Shown: positions 1 to 11,852 of the stretch, piece after piece | Layout of the letters: each line of letters starts with the position of its first letter | Position numbering within the stretch: the stretch's first letter is position 1 | Source: Lagopus muta | Taxonomy: Eukaryota > Chordata > Aves > Galliformes > Phasianidae | DNA length: 64,000 nt | Assembly: GCF_023343835.1 (NCBI RefSeq) | Contig: NC_064434.1 | Location: forward strand, 14,241,505-14,305,504 | Reading direction: 5' to 3' | The notes under the pieces: model-generated | The model's database searches: none | Told to the model about the DNA's origin: nothing | The model's input: only the letters and a program-made list of their open reading frames with translations | Program-made: the position numbers and the translations under genes

Positions 1-1130
1 TCTGTTGGGCCATAGGTGCCTGTGCTCCAAATGCTGCAAGGGAGCAAAGCCTTTGCAGAGAAGAAAACACACAGCTGAAGATGAAGCAGATTTTCTGAAA
101 TGAATGCACAATTCTAGTGTTCTTGCAAAAGTGGCTGAAGAAAACAACTATTTCTTAAAATCAAATTCTTTGGAAGTTGAGAGTGCTGCTTGATATATAC
201 ACAGTATATAAATACACATTTTCTAAGTCTTTGTTAATGTTCAAGATGGAGGACTGCCCCTTTCTAATAGGTAGAAAGCTGTATTTAGGTCTTCACTGCA
301 TCAACAGCATAACTATATGAGAAATAGCTGTCTGTTTTCCCAGGGCAGAATCAGGCAGAATTAATGACTGGAGTGTAAAATAACCGACCTGGCTGCCAGA
401 TTAAGGTGAGGGAGAACCTATTCCTCATCTTCCTTTGCAAGCAGGGCATACCTGATCTGAGTCAGTGAGGGAATCAACTCAGAGACCTATCATCCCATTT
501 TAACCTCCCTGCTTTTCAGATCATCATTACACTTTAAAAATCTGCCTAATATAAGGCCTGTCCAGGTATCTGAAATGCAAAGCTGCACTATCTCTAGACA
601 GCAGAGAGTACCAGCTGGCTAAGGCTCACCTCTGTCTCATTATCCTGCTTGGAGATCAGCTAAATACAGTCTAGAAACACATCCAGCTTTGTATCAAATG
701 TATTTCCATTTCAGTGATCAATCTCAGGTGTAGCCTGGTCTATCTCGGCCCTCTGATGGCAAAGCTTCTTTGTCTTTGTTACCTTCTGACCTTATGAATC
801 TTGAAGTCCAGGGTGCACATAGCCCATCTTTAATATATATGAATAAAAAATGTAATTTTTTATCTCTTTCCTCTTCTCTGAATGCCAGGTTAATGTTATA
901 GCCTGGTGACCAGGACAGGCTCCTCCATGTGCAGAAAGATTACACACATTGAGGCTGGTGATGTTGGAAGCCAGGTCTCACAGTCACTAGGAATCTGCTC
1001 CAGCCCCTGTAATTTTATCTAGCAGTGGGAAAAGCAGGTGAAGATATGCTCTGGACTGACCTTAATGCTTTTGCTATGAGTAGGCTTTGCTTAAGTGCAC
1101 TTGTCCATGAGTGTTCTGTGTGTTCTATGA
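1..1130. other. Unassigned intergenic DNA
   Basis: No coding exon, repeat family or RNA gene is recognisable here. The sequence is AT-leaning with short TA-rich runs near 195-215 and 835-860. The left border of the CR1 element at about 1131 ends the block. Confidence 0.5.
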
Positions 1131-3165
1131 TATCATAGAACCATAGAACAGTTTAGGTTAGTTAAGGGGACCTTAAAGTTCATCTAGTTCCAACCTCCTG
1201 CCATGGGCAGGGTCACCAGCTACTAGATCAGGCTGTCTAGGATCCCATCCAACCTGGCCTTGAATACCTCCAGAGATGGGGCATCCATATCTCCTCTGGG
1301 CAACATGTTCCAGTGTGTCACCACCCTCTGAGTAAAAGATTTATTCATAACACCTAGTATAAATCTCTCCTCCTTTAGTTTGAAGTTGTTCCCCCTTGCC
1401 TCATCACTATCAGACCACATAAAAAGTGGGTTCCCATCCTTCCTGTAAGCTCCCTTTAAGTACTGAATGTCACAATGAGGTCTCCTTGAAGCCTTCTCTT
1501 CTCCAAACTAAACAAGCCCAGGTCCCCCAGCCTTTCTTTATAGGAGAGGTTCTCCAGCCCTTTGATCATCTTCATGGCCCTTCTCTACACCTGCACCAAC
1601 AACTCCAAATCCTTCCTGTACTGAGGGCTCCAGACCTGGACACAGTACTCCAGATGGTGACTTACAAGGGCAGAGTAGAGAGGGACAATAACATCCCTCT
1701 CTATGCTGGCCACCTCTCTTTTGATGCAGGACACTGTTGGCCTTCTGGGATGCAAGAGCACCAGCTCTTCATCCATCAAGACTCCCAGGTCCTTCTGCAC
1801 TGGCCTGTTTTTGGTGTGTTCTTCCAGTCCATATTCATTTTTGGGATTGCCTTGACCCCAGTGCAACGCCTTGCACTTAGCTTTGTTGAACCACATTAAA
1901 TCCTTATGTGCCTACTTTTTGAGCATGTCCAGGTTCCTCTGGATGGCATCCCAACCTTCTATTTTGTCACCTGCACCACTCAGCTTGGTGTCATCAGCAA
2001 ACTTTCTGAGGGTACCCTTGATCTCATTGTCTATACCACTGATATATTGAAGAGCACCAGCCCCCAGTGTTGGCAGGGCACCACTTATGATCAGCCTCCA
2101 CCTCAACAGAGAGCCATCAATAGCAACCTTCTAGCTACAATCATCCAGCCAATTATTTATCCATGTAACAGTTCAGCCTTCAAATCCATATCTCTCCATT
2201 TAGGGATAAGAATGCAGTGCAGGACCATGTCAAAGGCCTTGCACAAGTTCAGGTAGATGACAACAGTTGCTCTTCCTTTGTCCATTGTGGCTGTCATTCC
2301 TTCATAAAAGACCACCAGATAGGTCAAGCATGGCCTTTGGTGAAGCTGTGCTGACCTCCACATAGGAGGCAGACCTTCCTGCCTTGCCTGCCTGATTTCT
2401 TATTCTGGAGGATGGAGAACTCTCACACTCACAGAAAAGCATCCTTTAATTGGATCCATCTCGTCCAACAATCCCTCCAGAAACCTGAAGTTTGCTCTTC
2501 TGAGTTTCAAGGTCCTGACTCCACTCTGCCAGGTTTGCTTACTTCAAGATCATGAACTCAACCAGGATGTGGTTGTTGCAGCCCAGGCTGCCTCCGATCT
2601 TAACCTCTTTTATGATCACTGGTGTGCACCAGGTCCACCACTTCTGGTGGATCTGCCCAAAAGCTGAACCACAATGTTGTCAATGGAATCTAGCGGTCTC
2701 CTGGACTGCTTACAGGATATCATGTTGTTTTCCCAACAGATATCTAGGTGATTGAAACCTCCCATCAGGATGAGAGCCTGCAAGCATGATGCTTCTTGTA
2801 GCTGAAGCAAGAAGGCTTTGTCATGAAGTTCTCCTTAAGCAGGTGGCCTGTAGACACTGAGCACCAGATGCCCTTTGCTGGTCCTGTCCCTAATTTCAAA
2901 CCATAAGCTCTCAACCTGTCCATGACTCCTCACAGTGTATCAATTCCTTAATATAGAGGGCACCTCCCCCACCTCTATAGTCTCACCTATTCCTTCTACA
3001 AAGCTCATAGCCATCGATCATGGTATTTCAGTTATGTGAGTCATCCCACCATGTTTCTGTGATATCAGACCCATGGAGAGTTTCAGTGGCTTCTAGTGCC
3101 TAAATCCTATCCAACCTTTTCCATATCTCTGTCCAGATCAGAATGTTCTGAGCATCATCTTAGGA
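1131..3165 (-). mobile_element. CR1 LINE, long internally deleted copy (minus strand)
   Basis: The CR1 3' end lies at about 1131 (reads as ATCATAGAACCATAGAACAG on the + strand), and the element runs rightwards on the - strand. Minus-strand translation gives reverse-transcriptase pieces: the FADDTKLSG catalytic box near 2010-2040 and a YLNLCKAFD segment near 2240-2270. From about 2400 to 3165 the translation switches to the apurinic-endonuclease region, with MGGFNHLDICWENN near 2710-2770. The N-terminal part of the reverse transcriptase that should lie between is missing, so the copy carries an internal deletion near 2390-2400. Many stops and frameshifts make it inactive. Confidence 0.9.
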
Positions 3166-6100
3166 CCTTACAAACTATCATGTATATTTCTAATGGATGG
3201 CTTGCAAGACTGAGTCCTGCTGCCAAGTGGCTTCAGGAGGTTAGCATTTTACCCTGATTAGCTGCTTATGAAAATTAGCAGGGAAACTTCAGGGAGGTTG
3301 ATAGCAGTTTTACTGGATGGTTGTAGCTAGAATTCTTCCATGGTTCATGCAGATAGTCACCTGGGGATATTTGCTCCAGTGAACTTCAGTATGGAATGAA
3401 TGGATGCTAAATTAGAAAGCCAGCAATGCTGCTTCCCGCAGCACGTTCAGTATTTGTTTTCCATTAATGTGATGCCTAATGAACAAGCTCCCACCTTGGA
3501 AAAAAGGCTTGTAAACTAGATATCCTGCACAGATGTATGTGAGAGTGTTTCCTATTTATTGTTAAAAGAAAATCTCTGGAGTAATTAGTGGAAGAAAAAC
3601 ACTGGAATAAATGTGACTTAGGTTACTCCCTTGTGAAAGAGCACTTCAAAGACTGTGAAGCAGTCTTTCTGCTTTACTTCCTTTGACAAATCCTTTTATT
3701 AGATTACATAAATCCTAATCCATCGCATAGAAGATTTTATCTATGCCACAGGTACAATTTTATTTTGTTTATACAGATAATCATAATTGTACATACCCGT
3801 GTATGTGTGCAGATGGAGGTACACTCTTTCCAGCCTCTCATGACTTATGAATGAATCTTATTTTAGCCAAATATGCATGCATGTATTTGTATGTATATTC
3901 ATATAAATATATCCACAAATATTTTTACAACACCATTCTTGCCATGGAAACAGAATTTTTGAAATATTCTGGCATTGCTTGACTTGCATTCCAAGACTTC
4001 CATCAGGAAACATTCACTCATTGTGAATAGCTTGCATGCAGGCTTTTATTCTTATAAATGAGCCCATGAGGAAATACCTGTACCCACACTAAAGGGGTGT
4101 TCGTCCCTAGGCACAGCTCTGCTGGTGACCTTCTGTTTGGTGAAGTCCAGCGCCCCGTTCAGAGGGGTTCAATTCAACTCTTCCACCCCAAGGCAGAACG
4201 GCTCTCTGTAGTAGGTCTGAGACTTTCAGCATTAAACAATTTGGAGGTGTAAATGTCTGTGAGTAAAACAGCCAGACAGAGTCATTGAGCCATAATGGCC
4301 ACAGCTACCAAGTAGGTTTATTGAGTTCTGATGGTTGGTTATCACTTGCACCATAGTTAAAAATAATAGGCTGATGGATGACCAAGCCTGGTATGCCTGC
4401 TACTCAAAACCTGCAGGTTTGGCTGTAAGTAGAGAGAAGCACCATATTTTTATGGATACATTCGAATTTGGGAGATATTTTTACGTATATATTCCTCATT
4501 CCCATGGATTTGATCCTTGTTGCTGAAAAAGTCACCCTCAGAACAGTCTGTGCTTCCTTAATGGGCTAAGAAGAAAGTCTGTGCTACTTTTGGATACCCT
4601 TCTCTGCAGCAACAATTGAATTTGGCCTGAAGCTATGGTAGTCTGCAATTAATGGAGGAAGCAGATCTTCAGGTTTCTTTTTCTTGGCTTCATAAATGGG
4701 CCTGAAAAGTGCCATTCAGATAGCAATGCCACCCAGGCAAGGTTGACTCTAGTCAAAAGGCTGGCTTTTAGCTTCACCTTGAAAACCAAGTTCTCACCAT
4801 CTGGGGAAGCAGCCATTTTACTCTTTTCACCAAAAGCTGTTCAAAAGAAAGACAAACTGTAGCCGTGTCCTGGAGGGAGACCTTACTTTTGTTCTTTCTT
4901 GTTGTGTTCCTTCATATAAACATATCCAAGACTGAAAGTATTTGGCTGTTCTTTCCGTCTGGAAACGTAACAAGAGTCATGATGATTAGGTAAGTTAGCT
5001 GTGGGGGTGATGCATCTCACTTTGTCTTAGCCACTCGGTAATTAGGCGGCTTGGCTCCACGAGACACCTTGGCTCCAGGAGCTGTGGAGGGAAAAGAGGC
5101 ACCTTTCTGGGGCAGCTCAGTCCCTGCCTTAAGCACCTGTCTTAGGACAGGATGGCTTGCTCTCAGTGTGCCTGTCTCTGCCACATCTAATAAAGGGAGA
5201 ATACGCAATTAGAACAGATTGCATATTTGACTTTTAGAAGGGTGAAGTTAGCCATCCCTGTGTTCCTCGTCGTGGCCTCACGTGTTTACCCTTATGCCTT
5301 TCCTCTCTTCATTCTCACAGTCAGCCAGTGAGAGCCCAGACTTCTGCTGTCATGCCTTTCCAAACACGGTGTGCCTGTTGTCCTGTGGCTGTGAATGCTG
5401 CTGTTTCACGAGCAAATTCAGGCTCCTGTGGTCATCAGTTCTGTTTCCAAGAGACCACTAAAATAAAATGTCCCTTCTAACAGGGACACGCTTTGCAGAC
5501 GAAACTTCCTTGCCCCTTGTGCACACGTATGTGCATCTCTCTCTTTTGTTAGCACAAATATTTCTTTCTGCAAGGAGGCGAAGAACTGTCTCACAAGGGA
5601 GAGGATTCACACTGAGCTGTGTCCTAGCGCCTCAGTGTCGGAACGTGGCTGTATGCGGTTTTATCAGCTGTGTCAGAGCTGTTGTTTTATATCTGACATT
5701 GTTATGCTTTGGGACAAAGATACAGTGGCGCCTCCTGGATGACTATTCTTCTGCTATTAAAAACAGAACTCTTTTTTTTCTTCCCTAAAAAGCAGCCCCA
5801 GTAGAAGGCTTTAAAAAAAAAAATAGTCAGTTTGCTGTCTACTTCTGGTTAATGCTTGATTTAGGCTGTTGTTACTGGGCCTTATAAAAAAGGGCTGTTC
5901 CTATCACAACATTTCTGGATACATAAACAGTCAAGATCAGCCATTTGAAAGTTCCCTCTTCTGTAGACCAATATTATTTAGATTTCACTTTGATCTTGTG
6001 CCTGGAAAAAATCTTTTCCTTGAAACACTGAAAGTTTTCACAATTCTCATAATGCATCAAAGTCGATACAGCGTCTAGTCCAGCCAGTCTCCAGCATTAG

Positions 6101-6559
6101 CTCACTTTGTGAACCCAAATAAGTATCTTTCCCTACATCATTCAGCTTTAATTTCATGCTTTCTTTCCAGTGGTTCTGGGGAGAAGTGTGTTGCCAGCAC
6201 ACTGGGAAGCGAGAGGGTGAGAGTGCTGGCTAAAGCCAGCACAGTGCAGTCAGATGCTTCCTCCCAAAGGACTGCCAATGCCCTGAGCACCTCTAGACGT
6301 CTCGTGAGCACAGACTGCTGCTCCTGCCAAATTGCATGATGGTTTTGGGGATGCAGGCGAATATCTATTGAATATTTACTTGATGCTATCAAACTCATTT
6401 GTCTCGTAACCAAAGTCAGAGTCCCTAGAGGTGAAATTCAGTGCATCAATCCACTGCTCCATCTACTCATCTTTGAAAGGAACATCATTAACATGCCTTA
6501 CACATGAACAAATGTGGCTTCGTTCCATGTTACTTCATTAATGCATTATTTAGGCTGAT
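3166..6559. other. Unassigned intergenic DNA
   Basis: No gene or repeat family is recognised. A block near 4310-4330 (GGTTTATTGAG) recalls the poly(A) end of an inverted LTR, but no paired terminal repeat was found. A short minus-strand ORF behind a good splice acceptor lies at 5017-5091. A poly-A run sits near 5811-5822. Confidence 0.4.
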
Positions 6560-6650
6560 ACATTTGAAAGCCAGGAGGCACCTTTATGATCACCTAGTCT
6601 AATTTCATGAGTACCACAAACTAGTAATCTAGGCAGCAACCTGTGGTTGA
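6560..6650 (-). repeat. Old CR1-like 3' fragment
   Basis: The phrase TTTATGATCACCTAGTCTAA followed by TTTCATGAGTACCACAAACT resembles the antisense 3' region of ancient CR1 lineages shared by birds and turtles, in which a stretch close to ATGATCATCTAGTCTGACCT occurs. It is far more diverged than the other CR1 copies in the window. Assignment is from memory of the family and is tentative. Confidence 0.4.
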
Positions 6651-9600
6651 TCCGTATCACGAACTTCAGAAAAATAGCCAGTTTCTCTTGGCAGTTTGGA
6701 CCGATCTCTCTAGATGTGCTTATTTCCAGCAAGCAGTATGCCAAAGGGAGAGCAGAGAACCCAGGAGCAAAGCTGGTATTTGCTGCGCGGAGCTGGAAGA
6801 GGAGTTTCACCCTAGGAAGCCAGACAGGACCAAATACAAACAAAGATGGAAACAGCACCACTCTGTAGATCTGAATTTAGATCTAACCTTTGGCTGAGGG
6901 CCTATTTCCCCTTTTAAGTCAAAGTGGAAAGCAGTCTACTAAAAGAAGAGAATTTGCTACTTGAATACCATGCATAAGCTCTGAAAAAAAACAAAACACG
7001 TCCTTCTGAACTTGGTATGAGGTGAAAAGATCTGTTCTTCTGGAGGAAGAGGAACAGCCTGAGAAATGTTCAGAATTTTATGTTTTTCTTTTCAGTTAAG
7101 AATTTTCCTCTTGGTGTTGACTGGCCAGTCAGAAAATACAGACCTGTGGAAATGTGTTGGTTTCAGCGAGGAACTGATGAAACAGACTTCAGCCCAGGAA
7201 CTTGGCCAAGCTTTTTTTGCTGCTCACTTTGTGGGCTGTTCAGGAGTTCAGCATATGGCCCTTCAGGGTTAACCAGCCAAGGTGACTAGCCATCACCAGG
7301 CTTTTTTCTGCAGAGCCAGCACAGGGCTTCTACTTTAATCAGCTTTGTCTCTAGGAGCCTCTCTCTCTCAGGATATCCCTGCAATGAAATCAGCCTTGCC
7401 CTATGGATTTATCAGTGAATGTGTCACCACAGCTTTCAGGTTATTGGGTTGAGAAGAGCTGCTGCTAAATATGGCTGCTCAGGGAAACCATGCGCCCAGT
7501 GAGAGTGGACAGCCTTACAGAAGAGCTGCAGGATGCAGCTGTCAACAGATTCCCAATAAAATGGGGGAAAACTGGGAAAGCAGAAGGCTGATCTGAGAGG
7601 GCCAACTGCGATTCTCTTGGACATGTTTCAAAATCTGTGTACTTTGTCCAGATTTTGAAGGAGACTAGGAAAGACTGAAGGAGCTGGTGTCTATCACTGG
7701 AAAGAACCTCCACCAAAGTGCCATTTCACTCTTGGAGCTGGATACTGGAGTACACCGACTACCTTGTCCCAGCCCTGGCCTCACAAACCTGCCTGGGGGA
7801 AGAGACAAGCTGACTGTAATGCAAGGGAGCTCTGCTGTGTCAAATGCTGGTTTAGGAATCATTTAATCTGTGTCCAAGAGCAATGCAGTCACTACATATC
7901 CCATCAACATTCCAAGCAAGTTAATGCCAAAAGTGAGAGCTGGAACAAAAGGCAGAGGCAGCAAGAGGGGCTGTCATTATTAAATTCTGGGAAGATTATT
8001 GATTTATTGAATGAAGGTCAAAGCTACTCAGCAAAAAGGCAGGAAATCTTTGCACAAAGAAGCTCAAAGTGGAAACAAGGAACCTTAGTGTCAAGCAGGA
8101 AAAAACAGTGCACACCAGTGTAAATGAAGCATTTAGAGAAGCTAAATAAGGAAGGTCAAGGATTTCCATGACACAAATTGGTTGGTACAGCACAGCAATA
8201 AGCAAACACATCTCAGCAGGCATGACTGACACTGCTGGCACTTGTTTGATGGATGGCCAGCAGAAGAGGAATGATGCACAATGAATTGGCTTTAGTGCCA
8301 AACAAGGCTGGAGCACCCAAGCTTAATGTACTCAAATCTACTCAAAAAACCTAAATAGGCCAAGGGCTGGCTTCTATCATGCGAGCTGGCTGGTATGGCC
8401 CTACCACCACCTCACATGCTAGTTTCTCATAGTTTCCAAACCACAGTAGCCACATCCTGACTATCTGTTAGGAATGATCTCTTGCCCATGTGAACTGCTA
8501 GGCTGCACCCAAGAAGAGCTTGAGAAAACACTTGCTGGCTTGGGTCAAGCAACACCAGAGATTACATTAGTGTTTCTGGCTGTTTATTAATATAGACACA
8601 GAGGACATGGAAATTTGGTATAATTCCACCGTTTGAAGTATGCTCATTTGACTTGTCACCAAAACTAATTCTCTTCTACATAATTCATAAAGTTTTCCTT
8701 ATTGTCCACTGTGATTGTGTGGTTTATAAACCAGGAGGATAAATACTCTCAGAAGCCAGACAGGAGAGCATTAAGTGGATTAACCCACCCCTTGGTGTGT
8801 GAAACCAGCTGAAGTTGCAGGTGCCTAAACCTACTCATGGTCTCCCTTCTCCCACTCATCAGACCTCAGCTTCCCAGACCATGTCTTTTCCAAGGTGAGG
8901 ATGTAGGATAGCTGTGGGAAGGCAGTTTGGAAGGGAAGCAGGAGAGGATTGGGGTTAGCTGAGAGCACAGGGCTTTCAGCAGTGTTTTGGCTTCTGACTC
9001 CTCACTCACATCTCTGCTGTTCTCCAGGAGAAAAGAGAGGCAGATGGTGTTAAAATCTCTGTGGCTGCTCCCCTAAGCAGTTCTGGAGATGGCTCCTTCC
9101 ATCCCCCCATGGTGTGTAGGTTTCTCCTCCACCCAACCTAACTTCCCTTGGGCTGTCTAATTATGAATGTGGCTTACCTGCCCATAAACATGTCTGTGTA
9201 TATGCAATCACTCATTTGTTTGTGTACGTTCATGAAAAGACAACAAAGAAGCCAGTGCTGGCAAACACAGCTCCTGTTGGCTTTGGGAAAAAGCTGTATG
9301 CATTTATTTGTTTGTGTTTTTCATTATGCAAACAAAGTTGTACCAGTGAGGCTGAGATGAGTATGGAGCAGTTCACCTGAAGATCCCCAGTGCAAGACAA
9401 GAAGGAGCAAAGTTCTAGAGGAAATTTTCTCTGCAGTGTTTTTACTAAAGCTAGCATTCATTAAAATGCTGCTTTGTTGAAAGCAGAGTGCTTCATAAGA
9501 AATTAAGAACTAGCTTTGACTGTAAGACCTGAGAGCTATCTAGATGCAAGTGACCACTCAGATATAGAGTTGAAGGTCAGAAGCACGTATATAGGACACA

Positions 9601-11119
9601 TCAGTTATGAGCAATCTGTGGTTAAGGATCTCTGTTCTGGAGCTTGAGGCAATTGACCCAGTAGAATGGGTGGTTCTATCCTCTTTGAATTTGTCTCAGC
9701 CACTTAGGAACTACATATTTGAAATCCCTGCTTTGAACCTGACTTAAAGTTCCACTGTGGAAATGAATTCCACAATGCAGTTAGTCAATGTGTAATGTAT
9801 TTGTTCAGGACATGCTGCAAAATGCTTTATCCAGATGATCTTTAGTTGTCATCTAGTAAAAATACTTGCTCAATACTTCCTCTCAATCCATCTCCTCCTT
9901 GAGATCATCCTTTCATAAACCTCACTGTGTTTTTCAGGCAACAGGATTCTGTACTATTTAGCCTTTCCACATGGGGAACGCTAAATGGCTCCAGACCCAC
10001 GTTCATGTTTGTCATGTTCCTAAGAAAGTTTCCTGCTCTTATAAATCATAACTACATGGATGTCAAACTCTGGGTTAACACTGTCAGAGAGCTGTCTGCA
10101 ATGAAGTGTTTGATTCACTGAATGTGAAACAAAACAAAATCTTCTCCTGTAAAATGGAGGTCCTGGTTGGTTCAACTCTGGAGAGAGGCTGCAGTGTTGG
10201 AGATACTGAGCAGCAGCATTTGTTCTTCCTTCAACGACAGCATGCCTAGGAGCTGCCAGGCAGGACACAGGTGAAGGTAATGATATGCATTGAATGGGTG
10301 AGGATAGAGGGCAGAAGAAGCCATGGCACTGCTCTTCTGAAGAGTGAAATGTGAGCCTGGGTAAGTAGGGGAAAGGGTCAAGAGTCAGTTGTGTGACTGT
10401 CACTTAGCGTGACAGGTCTGCCTGCACCTCTGGCTCTAGATGCACTCCTGCTGGCTGTTGTGCTGGCAGCTCTCCGCAGCCAGGCTGGATTCTTCATCTG
10501 CAAGGCTTTTTCTAAAGTTCGCACATGGATAGTAGGACTGGAGAAGTATGAAAAGGGCCAGTGGGCAGATCAAAAGTAGGGAAAGGCTCCTGCCAACCAG
10601 GACATGGCTGAATAGACTATGAAGAGAAAAAAACAGATGGAGAATGTGGTATAAGTCCACAGAATCATGAGTGGCGGGAAAGCATGGAGGAGATTGCTGT
10701 GTTTGCCAGAAAAAGAATCAGGAAACACAAATGGAAGCTTCCAGATAACAAGGTCAGTGCAAAGGAACAGAGACGGTTGTGCTCGTGGGGAGGAGGTAGA
10801 GCTGTGGGACCCAGTGCCACCAGAATGGTAGGTGCTAGGTGTGTATGCCAGCTCAAATTAACAGAAGAAATATCCATTGATAGTTATTAAATACAAAACC
10901 ACAACCTCTGCTCCAGGATATCCATGGAGGCAGGAAGAACATCCTGGAGCAGCAATATTACAAGTTTGTCCTCTTATAGTCTTCCCTGGTGTCTCTTTTT
11001 TGCCAGGAAGGGAAAAGATCCTGAGATAGATGGATCCTTGATCTGGCACACATGGACTTCCTTTGGAATGCAAGTTTGTTCTTCACATGAAGGCAGAAGA
11101 AGTATCCCTTGGCATTTTC
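6651..11119. other. Unassigned intergenic DNA
   Basis: No coding exon or repeat family is recognised. Open frames of 60-127 codons occur on both strands without protein-like composition. A 10-bp inverted repeat (GCTCCAGGAT at 10910, ATCCTGGAGC at 10941) is the only local structure noted. Confidence 0.4.
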
Positions 11120-11730
11120 ACAGAATCACAAGGGTTGGAAGAGACTTTAAGAGATCACTGAGTCCAATCTCGCTGCTAAAGCAGGTTCCTTACAATAGGT
11201 CACATGGGCATGTGTCCAGATGGGTCTTGCAATCTCCATAGAAGGAGATTCCACAATCTCTCTGGTTAGCCTGTTCCAGTGCTCTATCACCCTTACCCTA
11301 AAAGAATTTCTTCCACATATTAACTCTGAACATCCTACGTTCAAGTTTGAGGCCATTGCTCCTTGTCCTGTTGTTGCACACCACCAAGAAAAGCCTGGCC
11401 TTATCCATTTGCCTCCCACCTCCCTTTAGATATTTACAAACATTTATCAGATCCCCTCTCAGTCTTCTTTTCCCCAGGTTGAACAGATCCAGGTTACTCA
11501 GCCTTTCCTCATATAGGAGATGCTCAAGGTCCTTTATCACCTTTGTGTCCCTCCACTGGATTCCTTCTAGGAGATCCTTGTCTTTCTCAAACTGGGGAGC
11601 CCAGAACCAGACACAGTAGTCTAAATACGGCCTCACCAGGGAAGAGTAAGGGGGAGGATCACCTCCCTCAGCCTACTGGCCATACTTTTTTTTACGCGCA
11701 TCAGGATACCATTGGCCTTCTTGGCCACTT
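11120..11730 (-). mobile_element. CR1 LINE 3' fragment (minus strand)
   Basis: It begins with CAGAATCACAAGGGTTGGAA, the antisense CR1 tail, and continues through the usual CR1 3' region (GCCTGTTCCAGTGCTCTATC near 11270; CCTTGTCCTGTTGTTGCACA near 11361) to about 11730, where the antisense of the C-terminal reverse-transcriptase region ends. It is 5'-truncated, as most CR1 copies are. Minus-strand frames give fragments such as CVWFWAPQFEKD. Confidence 0.88.
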
Positions 11731-11779
11731 TGATCCCACTTACCTAGTCAGGGAAACAAGGTGAAGGTTAAGATCACTG

Positions 11780-11852
11780 AGGGGTTGGAACTAGGTAATC
11801 TTTGAGGTTCTTTCCCATCCAAGCCGTTCTATGATTCTAAGTCATTCTATGA
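11780..11852 (+). mobile_element. CR1 LINE 3' tail (plus strand)
   Basis: A sense-strand CR1 terminus, with GGTAATCTTTGAGGTTCTTT followed by CCATCCAAGCCGTTCTATGA and further TTCTATGA octamers. It lies about 50 bp from the minus-strand CR1 at 11120-11730, so the two copies are in opposite orientation. Confidence 0.82.

Noticed and set aside
1426-1899. 157-codon plus-strand open frame
   Set aside because: It is the antisense of a CR1 reverse-transcriptase region; the minus strand of the same DNA gives recognisable CR1 protein text.
4270-4520. Possible inverted LTR of an endogenous retroelement (GGTTTATTGAG)
   Set aside because: No paired repeat, primer-binding site or coding remnant was found, so the likeness is too weak.
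10910-10950. 10-bp inverted repeat GCTCCAGGAT / ATCCTGGAGC
   Set aside because: Short, with a 21-bp spacer, and expected by chance in a window this size.
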